A stretch of 64,000 nt of DNA from Bradyrhizobium yuanmingense (GTDB lineage: Bacteria; Pseudomonadota; Alphaproteobacteria; Rhizobiales; Xanthobacteraceae). The notes beneath the pieces were generated by a model, which saw only the letters and a list, made by a program, of their open reading frames with translations, had not been told where the DNA came from and ran no database searches. The stretch covers positions 1 to 64,000 of the forward strand of contig NZ_JARFML010000028.1 of assembly GCF_029167105.1 (NCBI RefSeq), written 5' to 3'. The translations under genes and the position numbers were made by a program. Of the stretch, positions 42,344 through 52,013 are shown in pieces. The stretch's first letter is position 1, and each line of letters begins with the position of its first letter.

Positions 42344-42901
42344 ATGAATCAGATGCTGCAAGACCCCCAAGCCGAAACGTCCCAAACGCCGCCGCCGGTT
42401 CCCGCGGACCCGGCACCTTCGCATCCGCGTTTCGCCAAGCCGCAGCGGGTGGCCTTCGTGCAGGCCTGCTGGCACCGCGACGTGGTCGCGGAAGCCCGCA
42501 TCGCCTTCATGAAGGAGGCGGAAGCCCGCCACCTCACCCATGTCGACGTGTTCGAGGTGCCGGGCTCGTTCGAGATCCCGCTGCACGCGCAGGTCCTCGC
42601 CAAGACGCGGCGCTACACCGCGATCGTCGCGGCCGGCCTCGTCGTCGACGGCGGCATCTACCGCCACGAATTCGTCGCCGACACCGTGATCAAGGCGCTG
42701 ATGGACGTGCAGCTGCGCACGGAGGTGCCGGTGTTCTCGGCCGTGCTGACGCCGCAGCAATTCCACGAGACCGAGGTGCACTACGATTTCTTCCGCAAGC
42801 ACTTTGCGATCAAGGGCGTCGAGGTCGCGACCGCCTGCGCGGAGACGTTGCACGGGCTGGAGCGCCTGCGCGGCCAGGTCGCAGCGGGCATCGTGGGGTA
42901 G
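42344..42901 (+). CDS. ribH: 6,7-dimethyl-8-ribityllumazine synthase, type II-like
   Basis: This 185-residue enzyme condenses the pyrimidine and the butanone phosphate in riboflavin synthesis. It has DVFEVPGSFEIPLHAQVLAK, AAGLVVDGGIYRHEFVADTV and SAVLTPQQFHE. The GGIYRHEFVA and QQFHE blocks fit the type II (RibH2) enzyme of Brucella and rhizobia, a decamer; RibH1 paralogues differ. The ATG at 42344 has GAGGAA upstream and sits behind the FMN riboswitch. A Pro-rich tail of about 30 residues precedes the domain. Confidence 0.93.
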   Translation: MNQMLQDPQAETSQTPPPVPADPAPSHPRFAKPQRVAFVQACWHRDVVAEARIAFMKEAEARHLTHVDVFEVPGSFEIPLHAQVLAKTRRYTAIVAAGLVVDGGIYRHEFVADTVIKALMDVQLRTEVPVFSAVLTPQQFHETEVHYDFFRKHFAIKGVEVATACAETLHGLERLRGQVAAGIVG

Positions 42902-42907
42902 TCAATG

Positions 42908-43011
42908 GTCATTCCGGGGCGCGCGCAGCGCGAGCCCGGAATCCATTGATCGACACGGATTGCGGCAAGATGGATTCCGGGTTCGGCGCTGACGCGCCGC
43001 CCCGGAATGAC
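42908..43011. repeat. Intergenic palindrome, family D
   Basis: GTCATTCCGGGGCGCGCGC and GCGCCGCCCCGGAATGAC face each other, with CCCGGAATCCATT and ATGGATTCCGGG inside. It lies between the converging ribH and prs genes. Confidence 0.87.
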
Positions 43012-43025
43012 GGTGCTAGATCAAA

Positions 43026-43979
<954 letters not shown>

Positions 43980-44173
43980 GGACGCTTCCTCCCGCGCTTT
44001 GCTGGATACGACCTTCAACATCAGAAAATACCCGCTGGCAGCACGGTTACGACGGGCGAGGAAATATCAGGCGGAAGGCCGCAATGGCAACCCGGGATGC
44101 TACGTTTTCCCTTTGAAAATCCTGAGTCGGGCCAACGGCTTGGCCGCAAGTTGAGGCCGTGGTTTAGCGGGGG

Positions 44174-44791
44174 TTATTGCTCGGCATAGCCGAGCGCTGA
44201 CGCCGGCATATCCGGTGCGGGAGCGTCCTTGACGACGCTGGCCACAGCCGGTCCCCGCAATGCCGGAGCCGCGCCGGGTGCATCCGGCGTTCCGTTGATC
44301 ATGTTGGAAAGTCCGCTGAATCCGGCCTGGGCGATCTTCCGCAGCACGAGGTCGTCGGCAGCCAACCACGCGTCGCGCCCGCCCTTGGCCGAGGTCGGTT
44401 CCTCGCCGGAGAGACGCAGCGCGCGCTGCTGGTTGGCGTCGTAGACGTCCCAGACCCAGGCGATCACGGTCTTGCCGCGCACCACCTGGGCGGAGAGGTA
44501 GCTGCGCACGCGATAGGCAGCCGCGCCTTCGCGGGAGACCACGGACAGGCTGCGCAGCTTGGATTCGCTGTCGAGCACGCCGACCATGCGGTCGAACACT
44601 TGCGGAGGTGGCCCGTCGATCGATTCGAAGGCGATAGTGGCCCCGCTGCCGGCGCTCGGGGCCATCGCATAGGAATTGACGGCACTGCCGCCGCCGCCGG
44701 CGCAGCCGCCCAGCGCGGCCGCAGCCGCCAGCAGCATGACCGCCAGCACGCGCGAACCCGCGCGGCGGAAGATGAATGACGCGTCCCTCAT
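44174..44791 (-). CDS. Hypothetical lipoprotein
   Basis: This 205-residue protein has a signal peptide with lipobox LGGC (Cys29) and a following Gly-rich linker, so it is a lipoprotein matured by Lgt and LspA, both encoded in this window. The mature part has FESIDGPPPQVFDRMVGVLD and KTVIAWVWDVYDANQQRALRL, a domain I associate with rhizobial lipoproteins of unknown role. A Pro/Ala-rich tail ends the protein. It may face the periplasm from either membrane. Confidence 0.78.
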   Translation of the reverse strand: MRDASFIFRRAGSRVLAVMLLAAAAALGGCAGGGGSAVNSYAMAPSAGSGATIAFESIDGPPPQVFDRMVGVLDSESKLRSLSVVSREGAAAYRVRSYLSAQVVRGKTVIAWVWDVYDANQQRALRLSGEEPTSAKGGRDAWLAADDLVLRKIAQAGFSGLSNMINGTPDAPGAAPALRGPAVASVVKDAPAPDMPASALGYAEQ

Positions 44792-44853
44792 TATGGAGGG
44801 CAGCGATATCGTTAAAATCGATTAAGGTCTAGGGCAGGCGAGCCACAGCACAC

Positions 44854-44898
44854 TGTCATTCCGGGGCGCGCTTACTTGGCGCGAACCCTGGAATGACA
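44854..44898. repeat. Short copy of palindrome family D
   Basis: TGTCATTCCGGGGCGCGC faces GCGAACCCTGGAATGACA across a short loop. Inner arms are missing. It sits between the lipoprotein gene and pgeF. Confidence 0.75.
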
Positions 44899-44915
44899 CG
44901 GGGTTGCCTCTGTGT

Positions 44916-45683
44916 TCACGCCTCAAGCGCGATCGCGTGAACGTGGCGGCCGTAATCCGGCTCCTTGCGATGCACCGAACGGCGATAGCTGAAGAAGCGC
45001 TCGTCGGAATAGGTGTCGAGGCCAAGATCGTCGATCATCAGGATGCCGGCGGCCTCCAGCCGCTTGCGGATGAAGCCGGCGAGATCGAACATCGCGTGGC
45101 TCTCGCGCACCGAGGGGATGAAGAACACAGCGTTCTCGGCATCCTGTTCGATGAAGCGCGCGACGAACTCGTTGCCGACCTCGTAGCTGTCCTGGCGGAT
45201 CAAGGGGCCGATCGCGGCGATGATGCCGCCGCGCGTGGCCCCGAGCTGCTCCATCGCCGCGATGGTGGATTCCAGCACGCCCGTCAGTGCGCCCTTCCAC
45301 CCCGCATGCGCGCCGCCGATCACGCGCGCCTGGGGATCGACGAACAGCACCGGGCCGCAATCGGCGGTGGAGACGCCGAGCGCGATGCCCGGCGTCTTCG
45401 TCACCAGCGCGTCGCCTTTGGGGCGCGGCCCGTTCGGCCACGGTGCCTCGGCAACCAGCACGTCGGGCGAATGGATCTGGTGCAGGCTGAGGAAGCGCTC
45501 GGGCGCAACGCCGACATGCTCGGCCATGCGGCGCCGGTTCTCGGCGACCAGGGCCTGATCGTCGTGGGAGCCGAGCCCGCCGTTCAGCGCGGAATAGATG
45601 CCGCCGGAGACGCCGCCTTCGCGGGTGAAGAAGGCATGGCGCAGCCCGGGCACGGCGGACAGCAGCGACGAAGCAATCGTCAT
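44916..45683 (-). CDS. pgeF: PgeF/YfiH-type laccase-domain purine phosphorylase or peptidoglycan editing factor
   Basis: This 255-residue protein of the multicopper-polyphenol-oxidase fold (YfiH/PgeF) shows SLHQIHSPDV, STADCGPVLF and GGAHAGWKGALTGVLE, the His/Cys set binding one metal. Family members remove wrongly placed serine from peptidoglycan precursors in E. coli, and homologues act on purine nucleosides. The ATG at 45683 overlaps the stop of the upstream methyltransferase (ATGA). It ends the lgt–midA–pgeF run seen across alphaproteobacteria. Confidence 0.9.
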   Translation of the reverse strand: MTIASSLLSAVPGLRHAFFTREGGVSGGIYSALNGGLGSHDDQALVAENRRRMAEHVGVAPERFLSLHQIHSPDVLVAEAPWPNGPRPKGDALVTKTPGIALGVSTADCGPVLFVDPQARVIGGAHAGWKGALTGVLESTIAAMEQLGATRGGIIAAIGPLIRQDSYEVGNEFVARFIEQDAENAVFFIPSVRESHAMFDLAGFIRKRLEAAGILMIDDLGLDTYSDERFFSYRRSVHRKEPDYGRHVHAIALEA

Positions 45684-46798
45684 GAGGCCTCTCCTGCCTG
45701 TTCCAGATCGCTGAGGCCGGCAAGCCCCGTCAGCCGCGGCTCGGAGATGCCGAGCACCTTGAACATCGAGCCCATGCCGCCACGTCCGGTATCGGTCAGG
45801 CGCCTGAGCGCCACCGAAATGTCGGTGGCGATTTCGGGCGCTGCTTTCTGCATCAGGGCGGCGGCGCGGGTGTCGATGCCGATCCGCTTGAGGAAGTCGC
45901 CTTGCGTCACCGGCCCATGCACGCGCGCCCCGACATCCTCGGCCGCGCGCGCCAGCGCCTGGAAGTCGACATGGGCGGTGACGTCGGCCTGGCCCGGCGC
46001 CTTCAAGGGATCGGCGAAGGTGTGGCGGGCGATGGCCTGGAAAGTATCGCCGGCATCGCTGCGCAGATGCCCATAATCGATGATCAGCGCGGCGCCGTCC
46101 TGGTCGCGCACGCGCGTGGCGAGCTTCATGATCTCGCCGTCGGGACGCCACTCGAACACGGCGCCGATCGGGGCGGCGCGCACCAGGGGCGGCAGCAGCA
46201 CGTCGAAGCGCGGCGTCGGCTCCGGCGCCGCGCCGAATTGAAGCTTGCCGTTGGGATCGATCTCGATCACGCGCTCGTGCCAGCCGTTCTCGTGGCGGAT
46301 CATCTGGTGGACGGGCAGCACGTCGAAATATTCGTTGGCGAGGATGATGCTCGGTCCCTCCGGCACCTCGTCGATGCTGTCGTGCCAGGCGATGTTGCGC
46401 ACGTTGGCGAGCGTCGCGCTCTGCCGGTCCCGCAACACGGGATTGACCTCGACCATGTGGATATGGAGCGCCTGGTAGAGCGGTGGCAGCACGCGAAGCG
46501 CCCGCAGCGCATCCGCCATCATGGTGCCCCGGCCGGGGCCGAGCTCGATCAGCCGCAAAAACTGCGGCGAGCCCATCTGTTTCCACACCGAGGCGGTCCA
46601 CAGGCCCAGCAGCTCGCCGAACATCTGGCTGACTTCGGGCGCCGTGGTGAAGTCGCCCTCGCGCCCGAGCGGATCGCGCGAAACGTAATAGCCGTAGCGC
46701 GGATGCATCAGGCACAGTTCCATGTACCGCCAGACCGGCATGGGCCCGGAGGATTTGATCAGCGCCTTGATCTCGTTGAGCAGCGGCTGGTCGGTCAC
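45680..46798 (-). CDS. SAM-dependent methyltransferase, MidA/NDUFAF7 family
   Basis: This 372-residue protein belongs to the MidA/NDUFAF7 family, whose human member methylates an arginine of NDUFS2 during complex I assembly. It has the SAM motif LIELGPGRGTMMADAL, the N-terminal block MELCLMHPRYGYYVSRDPLG with GDFTTAPEVSQMFGEL, and LANEYFDVLPVHQ. Its target in bacteria is not established. It lies 20 bases after lgt and overlaps pgeF by four bases, so all three probably share a transcript. Confidence 0.9.
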   Translation of the reverse strand: MTDQPLLNEIKALIKSSGPMPVWRYMELCLMHPRYGYYVSRDPLGREGDFTTAPEVSQMFGELLGLWTASVWKQMGSPQFLRLIELGPGRGTMMADALRALRVLPPLYQALHIHMVEVNPVLRDRQSATLANVRNIAWHDSIDEVPEGPSIILANEYFDVLPVHQMIRHENGWHERVIEIDPNGKLQFGAAPEPTPRFDVLLPPLVRAAPIGAVFEWRPDGEIMKLATRVRDQDGAALIIDYGHLRSDAGDTFQAIARHTFADPLKAPGQADVTAHVDFQALARAAEDVGARVHGPVTQGDFLKRIGIDTRAAALMQKAAPEIATDISVALRRLTDTGRGGMGSMFKVLGISEPRLTGLAGLSDLEQAGEAS

Positions 46799-46818
46799 GG
46801 CGATCTTCTCGAAATGAA

Positions 46819-47664
46819 TTAACGAATGGCCTCGATGGGCATCGGCGCACCGCGCCTTACTGCCAATACAATAAGTATGAGGCCGACGATAAGCATCGGG
46901 ATCGACAGAAGCATGCCCATGGTAAATCCGCCCCAGAGAAAACCGAGCTGCGCGTCCGGCTCACGGAAATGCTCCCCGGCGATGCGGGCGAGGCCATAGA
47001 CCAGGATGAAGGCGCCAAGGATCATGCCGGGCCGCTTCAAGGCACCGAACCGGATCATGATCGCCAGCACGGTGAACAGCAGGATGCCCTCCATGCCGGC
47101 TTGGTAGAGCTGGCTCGGATGGCGCGGCAGCTGCGTCGGATCGTTGGGGAAGATCATCGCCCAGGGCAGGGTCGGGTCGGTGGCGCGGCCCCACAATTCG
47201 CCGTTGATGAAATTGGCGATGCGTCCGAGCAAGAGCCCGACCGGGGCGACCGCGGTGGTAATGTCGCCGAGTGACAGGATCGAGATGCCATTGCGGTAGG
47301 CGAACCACATCACCGCGACGACGCAGCCGAGGAAGCCACCGTGGAACGACATCCCGCCCTCCCACAACTTAAAGATCGCGGCCGGATGATCGATGAAAAA
47401 GGGCAGGTTGTAGAACAGCACGTAGCCGGCGCGACCGCCGAGGATGATGCCGAGCGTGACCCACAGGATGAAGTCATCGATCTGAAGCAGCGAGATCGGC
47501 GCGGGCCCGCCCCACAGGCGTTCGCTCTTCAGCAGCGCGCGGGCATAAAGCCAGCCGAACACGATGCCGCAGATATAGGCCAGGGCATACCACTTGATCG
47601 CGAACGGACCGATCTCGAGCGCGATCGGGTTGAAGGCGGGGAAGTCGATGAGCAGAAAGGGCAT
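46819..47664 (-). CDS. lgt: Prolipoprotein diacylglyceryl transferase
   Basis: This 281-residue inner-membrane enzyme adds diacylglycerol from phosphatidylglycerol to the lipobox cysteine. It has GGRAGYVLFYN, MSFHGGFLG, GRIANFINGELWGR and HPSQLYQAGMEG, with seven membrane helices. The ATG at 47664 is preferred to a TTG at 47682 (both in frame). It opens a three-gene operon. The next enzyme of the pathway, lspA, is at 12.6-13.1 kb, and a lipoprotein substrate gene is nearby at 44.2-44.8 kb. Confidence 0.96.
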   Translation of the reverse strand: MPFLLIDFPAFNPIALEIGPFAIKWYALAYICGIVFGWLYARALLKSERLWGGPAPISLLQIDDFILWVTLGIILGGRAGYVLFYNLPFFIDHPAAIFKLWEGGMSFHGGFLGCVVAVMWFAYRNGISILSLGDITTAVAPVGLLLGRIANFINGELWGRATDPTLPWAMIFPNDPTQLPRHPSQLYQAGMEGILLFTVLAIMIRFGALKRPGMILGAFILVYGLARIAGEHFREPDAQLGFLWGGFTMGMLLSIPMLIVGLILIVLAVRRGAPMPIEAIR

Positions 47665-47859
47665 CGCGCCTTCTATGTCCAAGCGGGATCGCGGCGGGCG
47701 CCGGCAGACGCACCGTGATTCCCCTTATGCAGGGACGTTGAATACGATTGCAAGGAAACCCGCGCATGAGAAGGATACCGCCGCTTCGCTCTTGAACCGG
47801 CCCCCTCGGATTGCCATTGTCTTTCCGCGAGGTCGCGCAAAGTTTATCGGAGGCCCACA

Positions 47860-48111
47860 ATGACCCAGACCAACAACCGGTTTTTCGACGAGATCGGCCG
47901 CCTGATGAACGACGCCGCCGGTGCTGCCCAGGGCGTCAAGCGCGAGTTCGATTCCGTGATGCGCAGCCAGGCCGAAAAATTCCTGCGCGACATGGACCTC
48001 GTCAAGCGCGAGGAGTTCGAGGCGGTCAAGGACATGGCGCGCCTGGCGCGCGAGGAGAACGAGGCCCTGAAGACGCGGATCGCAGCGCTGGAGGCCAAGC
48101 TGGGCGGGTGA
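47860..48111 (+). CDS. ubiK: Ubiquinone biosynthesis accessory factor UbiK
   Basis: This 83-residue BMFP-domain protein is a coiled-coil helper of ubiquinone synthesis, working with UbiJ in enterics. It shows an amphipathic helix (FDEIGRLMNDAAGAAQGVKREF) and the trimeric coiled coil VKREEFEAVKDMARLAREENEALKTRI-type heptads ending AALEAKLGG. GGAGGCCCACA precedes the ATG at 47860; the open frame begins at 47811. It is divergent from lgt. Confidence 0.88.
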   Translation: MTQTNNRFFDEIGRLMNDAAGAAQGVKREFDSVMRSQAEKFLRDMDLVKREEFEAVKDMARLAREENEALKTRIAALEAKLGG

Positions 48112-48121
48112 CGCCACTCGG

Positions 48122-48206
48122 CGTCATTCCGGGGCGCGACAAAGTCGCGAACCCGGAATCTCGAAATTCCGGGTTCGGTCGCGGTCGCGACCGCCCCGGA
48201 ATGACG
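48122..48206. repeat. Intergenic palindrome, family D
   Basis: This is the best-kept copy: CGTCATTCCGGGGCGCGA with ACCGCCCCGGAATGACG as ends, and ACCCGGAATCTCGAAATTCC with GGGTT inside. It follows ubiK and precedes the rplY leader. Confidence 0.9.
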
Positions 48207-48321
48207 GCTCATCTGGCAGCGCCGGACCAGCCCATTCTCCTTGTCATTTCCGCAGCTTCCGGGTAAAAGCCCGCCACGTCCGCGGCCCCCGCACCCCTGG
48301 AGGCTTGCTGTGGACCATGCC

Positions 48322-48342
48322 ATGGGCCGCCTTGCGGCCCAT
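48322..48342 (+). promoter_or_regulatory. Hairpin in the rplY leader
   Basis: ATGGGCCGC and GCGGCCCAT form a perfect nine-base stem with a CTT loop, followed by TAACTTTT. It ends 30 bases before the rplY ATG. It could end transcription from ubiK or control rplY; both are inference. Confidence 0.5.
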
Positions 48343-48372
48343 TAACTTTTGCAAAAACAAGGACTTAACGAC

Positions 48373-49089
48373 ATGGCGACGACCGTCAAGGAATTGAAGG
48401 CGACCGCACGTCCGAAGAGCGGCAAGGGGGCCGCCCGGGCTGAGCGTCGCGCCGGGCGAGTGCCCGGAGTGATCTACGGCAACAACCAGCCCCCGCTGAC
48501 GATCTCGATCGAGGATCGTGAACTGCGCCAGCGCATCCTTGCCGGCCGGTTCCTGACCACGCTGGTCGACATCGACCTCGAGGGCAAGAAGCACCGCGTC
48601 ATTCCGCGCGACTACCACCTCGACCCGGTCAAGGACTTCCCGATCCATGTCGACTTCATGCGGCTGGGCGAAGGCGCCACCATCCGCATCAGCGTTCCCC
48701 TGCACGTGGTGAAGGCGGAAACCTCCCCGGGCGTGAAGCGCGGCGGCACCGTCAACATCGTCGCGCACGCGATCGAGCTCGAATGCGGCGTCGAGAGCAT
48801 CCCGCAATACATCGAGGCCGATGTCGGCGCGCTCGAGATCGGTCACTCCCTGCATCTGGCCGACGTCAAGCTGCCGGCCGGCGTCAAGGCGCTGACCCGC
48901 GAGGACGCGACCCTCGTCACCATCGTGCCGCCGTCCGGTTACGCCGAAGAGCAGAAGGCCGCTGCTGCGGCTGCCGCTGCTGGTGCGGCCCCGGGCGCTG
49001 CGGCTGCTCCGGCCGCTGGTGCTGCGGCTCCGGCTGCTGCTCCTGCCGCTGCTGCCAAGGCTCCCGCCGGCGGCGACAAGAAGAAGTAA
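48373..49089 (+). CDS. rplY: Ribosomal protein bL25, long CTC/TL5 form
   Basis: This 238-residue protein binds 5S rRNA in the large subunit. It has the two-domain general-stress (CTC/TL5) form: an N-terminal 5S-binding domain (LKATARPKSGKGAARAERRA, GRVPGVIYG) and a C-terminal beta domain (VPLHVVKAETSPGVKRGGTV, LECGVESIPQYIEADV). A tail of about 40 residues is nearly all Ala, Gly and Pro, ending GGDKKK. The ATG at 48373 follows a TTG in-frame start 24 bases earlier. pth is next, the usual rplY–pth order. Confidence 0.94.
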   Translation: MATTVKELKATARPKSGKGAARAERRAGRVPGVIYGNNQPPLTISIEDRELRQRILAGRFLTTLVDIDLEGKKHRVIPRDYHLDPVKDFPIHVDFMRLGEGATIRISVPLHVVKAETSPGVKRGGTVNIVAHAIELECGVESIPQYIEADVGALEIGHSLHLADVKLPAGVKALTREDATLVTIVPPSGYAEEQKAAAAAAAAGAAPGAAAAPAAGAAAPAAAPAAAAKAPAGGDKKK

Positions 49090-49147
49090 TCTCTCGAAGC
49101 TGGCGCGCGGTCCTTGACCGCGCGCCGAGCGGGGGGCGCGCCGCGTC

Positions 49148-49753
49148 ATGCGACTCTTTGTTGGGCTCGGCAATCCCGGCGCGAAATACGCACGTAACCG
49201 GCACAATATCGGCTACATGGCCGTCGACGAGATCGCGCGGCGTCATGGCTTTGCGCCATGGCGGCGCCGCTTTCAGGGCGAGACCTCGGAAGGTGCGCTC
49301 GGACCTGAGCGCGTGATCCTGCTCAAGCCCACGACCTACATGAACGAGTCCGGCCGCAGCGTTCAGGAAGCGGCGAGCTTCTTCAAGATCGCACCTGGCG
49401 ACACCACCGTGTTCCACGACGAGCTCGAGCTGCCGCCGGGCAAGGTGCGGGTGAAGATCGGCGGCGGCATCGCCGGCCATAACGGCCTGCGCTCGATCTC
49501 GGCGCATATCGGTAACGATTATCGCCGGGTCCGGCTCGGCATCGGTCATCCCGGCGTCAAGGAGCTGGTGCACGGCCATGTGCTGTCGGACTTCGCCAAG
49601 GCCGACAACGAATGGGTGACGACGCTCTGCGACGCGGTCGCCGAGCACGCCGCGCTGCTTGCCAAGGGCACGGACGCAACCTTCGCCAACAGGGTTCATC
49701 TTGCCATGCAGGCGAAGGGGTTTTTGACCAAGGACGAGAACGGCAAGGAATAA
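49148..49753 (+). CDS. pth: Peptidyl-tRNA hydrolase
   Basis: This 201-residue esterase recycles peptidyl-tRNAs dropped from ribosomes. It has the start LFVGLGNPGAKYARNRHNIG (catalytic His in RHNIGY), KPTTYMNESG and FHDELELPPGKVRVKIGGG with GHNGLRSI. It lies 58 bases after rplY. ychF follows after a palindrome, the rplY–pth–ychF order common in proteobacteria. Confidence 0.95.
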   Translation: MRLFVGLGNPGAKYARNRHNIGYMAVDEIARRHGFAPWRRRFQGETSEGALGPERVILLKPTTYMNESGRSVQEAASFFKIAPGDTTVFHDELELPPGKVRVKIGGGIAGHNGLRSISAHIGNDYRRVRLGIGHPGVKELVHGHVLSDFAKADNEWVTTLCDAVAEHAALLAKGTDATFANRVHLAMQAKGFLTKDENGKE

Positions 49754-49758
49754 CACCG

Positions 49759-49830
49759 GTCATCGCCGGACTTGATCCGGCGATCCATCGTTCGAAGAAG
49801 ATGGATGCGCGGGTCAAGCCCGCGCATGAC
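49759..49830. repeat. Intergenic palindrome, family C
   Basis: GTCATCGCCGGACTTGATCC and GGGTCAAGCCCGCGCATGAC face each other around CCATCGTTCGAAGAAGATGG. It separates pth from ychF without an obvious stop to transcription. Confidence 0.8.
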
Positions 49831-49876
49831 GAGTTCGGAAGACATTTGCGCGCGTAGCGCGGAGGCCAGGACCACC

Positions 49877-50974
49877 ATGGGATTCAAATGCGGGATCGTC
49901 GGATTGCCCAATGTCGGCAAGTCGACCTTGTTCAATGCGCTGACCGAGACGGCCGCGGCGCAGGCTGCGAACTATCCGTTCTGCACCATCGAGCCGAATG
50001 TCGGCGAGGTCGCCGTGCCCGATCCCAGGCTCGACAAGCTCGCGGCCATCGCCAAGTCGGGCCAGATCATCCCGACCCGGCTGACCTTCGTCGACATCGC
50101 CGGCCTCGTGCGCGGCGCCTCCAAGGGCGAAGGCCTCGGCAACCAGTTCCTGGCCAATATCCGCGAGGTCGACGCCATCGCGCATGTCGTGCGCTGCTTC
50201 GAGGATTCCGACATCACCCATGTCGAAGGCAAGATCGCCCCGCTCGCCGACATCGAGACCATCGAGACCGAGCTGATGCTCGCCGATCTCGACAGCCTCG
50301 AGAAGCGCGTCGACAATCTCACCAAGAAGGCCAAGGGCAACGACAAGGACGCCAAGGAGCAGCTCGATCTCGTCAACCGCACCCTGGTGCTCTTGCGCGA
50401 TGGCAAGCCCGCGCGCCTCGTCGAGCGCAAGGCGGAGGAGGAGCGCGCCTTCGGAATGCTCGGCCTGCTGTCGTCCAAGCCCGTGCTCTATGTCTGCAAC
50501 GTCGAGGAAGGCTCCGCCGCCACCGGCAACGCCTTCTCCAAGGCGGTCGAGGAGCAGGCGGCGAAGGAGGGCGCGGTCGCCGTCGTCATCTCCGCCAAGA
50601 TCGAATCCGAGATCGCGACCATCTCGCGTGACGAGCGCGCCGACTTCCTGGAGACCTTGGGCCTCGAAGAAGCCGGCCTCGACCGCCTGATCCGCGCCGG
50701 CTACGGTCTGCTCGACCTCATCACCTACTTCACCGTGGGCCCGAAGGAAGCGCGCGCCTGGACCATCCATCGCGGCACCAAGGCCCCGGCAGCGGCGGGC
50801 GTGATCCACACCGATTTCGAGAAGGGTTTTATCCGCGCCGAGACCATCGCGTACGACGATTACGTCGCGCTCGGCGGCGAAGCCGGTGCCCGCGATGCCG
50901 GCAAGCTCCGCCTCGAAGGCAAGGACTACGTCGTCGCCGACGGCGACGTGATGCATTTCAGGTTCAATACGTAG
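49877..50974 (+). CDS. ychF: Redox-linked GTPase/ATPase YchF
   Basis: This 365-residue Obg-family protein prefers ATP and binds ribosomes. It has the P-loop GIVGLPNVGKSTLFNALT, FVDIAGLVRGASKGEGLGNQ and the C-terminal TGS domain with TYFTVGPKEARAWTIHRGTKAP and AGVIHTDFEKGFIRAE, which are diagnostic. The ATG at 49877 (MGFKCGIVG) is the family start; the open frame begins at 49772 inside the repeat. Confidence 0.96.
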   Translation: MGFKCGIVGLPNVGKSTLFNALTETAAAQAANYPFCTIEPNVGEVAVPDPRLDKLAAIAKSGQIIPTRLTFVDIAGLVRGASKGEGLGNQFLANIREVDAIAHVVRCFEDSDITHVEGKIAPLADIETIETELMLADLDSLEKRVDNLTKKAKGNDKDAKEQLDLVNRTLVLLRDGKPARLVERKAEEERAFGMLGLLSSKPVLYVCNVEEGSAATGNAFSKAVEEQAAKEGAVAVVISAKIESEIATISRDERADFLETLGLEEAGLDRLIRAGYGLLDLITYFTVGPKEARAWTIHRGTKAPAAAGVIHTDFEKGFIRAETIAYDDYVALGGEAGARDAGKLRLEGKDYVVADGDVMHFRFNT

Positions 50975-50990
50975 GTACCAACATCGCTTG

Positions 50991-51082
50991 CGTAGGGTGG
51001 GCAAAGCGAAGCGTGCCCACCACCTCCCTCATCTCGCGGAATGATCGTGGGCACGGCGCTGTGCGCCTTTGCCCACCCTACG
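50991..51082. repeat. Intergenic palindrome, family G (cgtagggtgggcaaag type)
   Basis: CGTAGGGTGGGCAAAGCGAA and TGCGCCTTTGCCCACCCTACG pair, and GCGTGCCCAC with GTGGGCACGGC pair inside. This type is common in bradyrhizobia. It separates the converging ychF and DUF4282 genes and may terminate both. Confidence 0.85.
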
Positions 51083-51097
51083 CGCCTGTGCGTGCCG

Positions 51098-51394
51098 CTA
51101 CCGCGTCCCCCCGCCCTGATCCCTGATCGCGCCGAGATGCTCGTTGATGCGGAAGACGATCAGGATCAGCTCCGCGACGATGCGCGAGAACACGATGCCG
51201 ACCACGACGCTGGCGATCGACGACAGCAGCACCAGGAAGCCGCCGAACGGGCTGATCGCCATCGCGGCCAACCCTGAGAAGATGCCGGAGAGCCCGAACA
51301 GGCAGATCAGCGCGATCACCAGCCAGTAAAAGGTCTTGATGATCGTCGGCGTGATGAAGCGGTCCCATTGGAACAGGTCGCTGAATGAGAACAT
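51098..51394 (-). CDS. DUF4282-family membrane protein
   Basis: This 98-residue protein has the DUF4282 pattern: FSFSDLFQWDRFITPTIIKTFYW, a first helix (LVIALICLFGLSGIFSGLA) and a second (GFLVLLSSIASVVVGIVFSR) followed by IVAELILIVFRINEHL. The family is small, integral and of unknown function. The ATG at 51394 gives MFSFSDLF. It is divergent from the MaoC pair. Confidence 0.84.
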   Translation of the reverse strand: MFSFSDLFQWDRFITPTIIKTFYWLVIALICLFGLSGIFSGLAAMAISPFGGFLVLLSSIASVVVGIVFSRIVAELILIVFRINEHLGAIRDQGGGTR

Positions 51395-51560
51395 TGCTCT
51401 CCCCAAGGCACATCGGGACTTCAAATCGGGTTCGGCCGTCGATCGATCCGACTCAAATCAACGCCGATCCCAAGTATGTAGCACGAGCCATGCGGGCCGG
51501 CGGGTTGAGATTGCCGCAAAGTGCGGCCACAATCTGTCATTCCCGCAAAGCTTTCCCGAG

Positions 51561-52013
51561 ATGACCCTGACCTTCGAAGATTTCCCGCCCGGCCGGTTCG
51601 GAACGTTCGGCCCGCGCCACGTCACCCGCGACGAGATCCTCGCCTTTGCCGCCGAGTTCGATCCGCAGCCGATGCACCTCGACGAGGCGGCAGCGGCGAA
51701 AAGCATGCTGCGCGGCCTGTCCGGTTCGGGCTGGCACCTGTGCTCGCTGATGATGCGGATGATGGCCGACGGCTTCATCACCCGCGCCGCGTCGCTGGGA
51801 TCGCCCGGCGTCGACGAGGTGCGCTGGCTGTCGCCGCTGCGGCCCGGCGACGATCTCACGCTCGAGGTCGATGTCCTGGAGGCGCGGGCCTCGAAGAGCC
51901 GACCTGAGCTCGGCATCGTCAAGTTCAAATGCACCGCGCGCAACGCGGCGGGGCAGGCGCTCGCCGAGATGACCTCTCCGATCCTGATCAAGCGGCGCGA
52001 GGGAGCGGCCTGA
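51561..52013 (+). CDS. MaoC-family dehydratase, first of a pair
   Basis: This 150-residue hot-dog protein has the hydratase-2 signature region FAAEFDPQPMHLDEAAAAKS with the catalytic Asp and His, and SGSGWHLCSLMMRMM. It probably hydrates an enoyl-CoA or a similar substrate. The ATG follows CCCGAG. Its stop overlaps the start of the second MaoC gene (TGATG), so the two are made together and may form a heterodimer. Confidence 0.88.
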   Translation: MTLTFEDFPPGRFGTFGPRHVTRDEILAFAAEFDPQPMHLDEAAAAKSMLRGLSGSGWHLCSLMMRMMADGFITRAASLGSPGVDEVRWLSPLRPGDDLTLEVDVLEARASKSRPELGIVKFKCTARNAAGQALAEMTSPILIKRREGAA

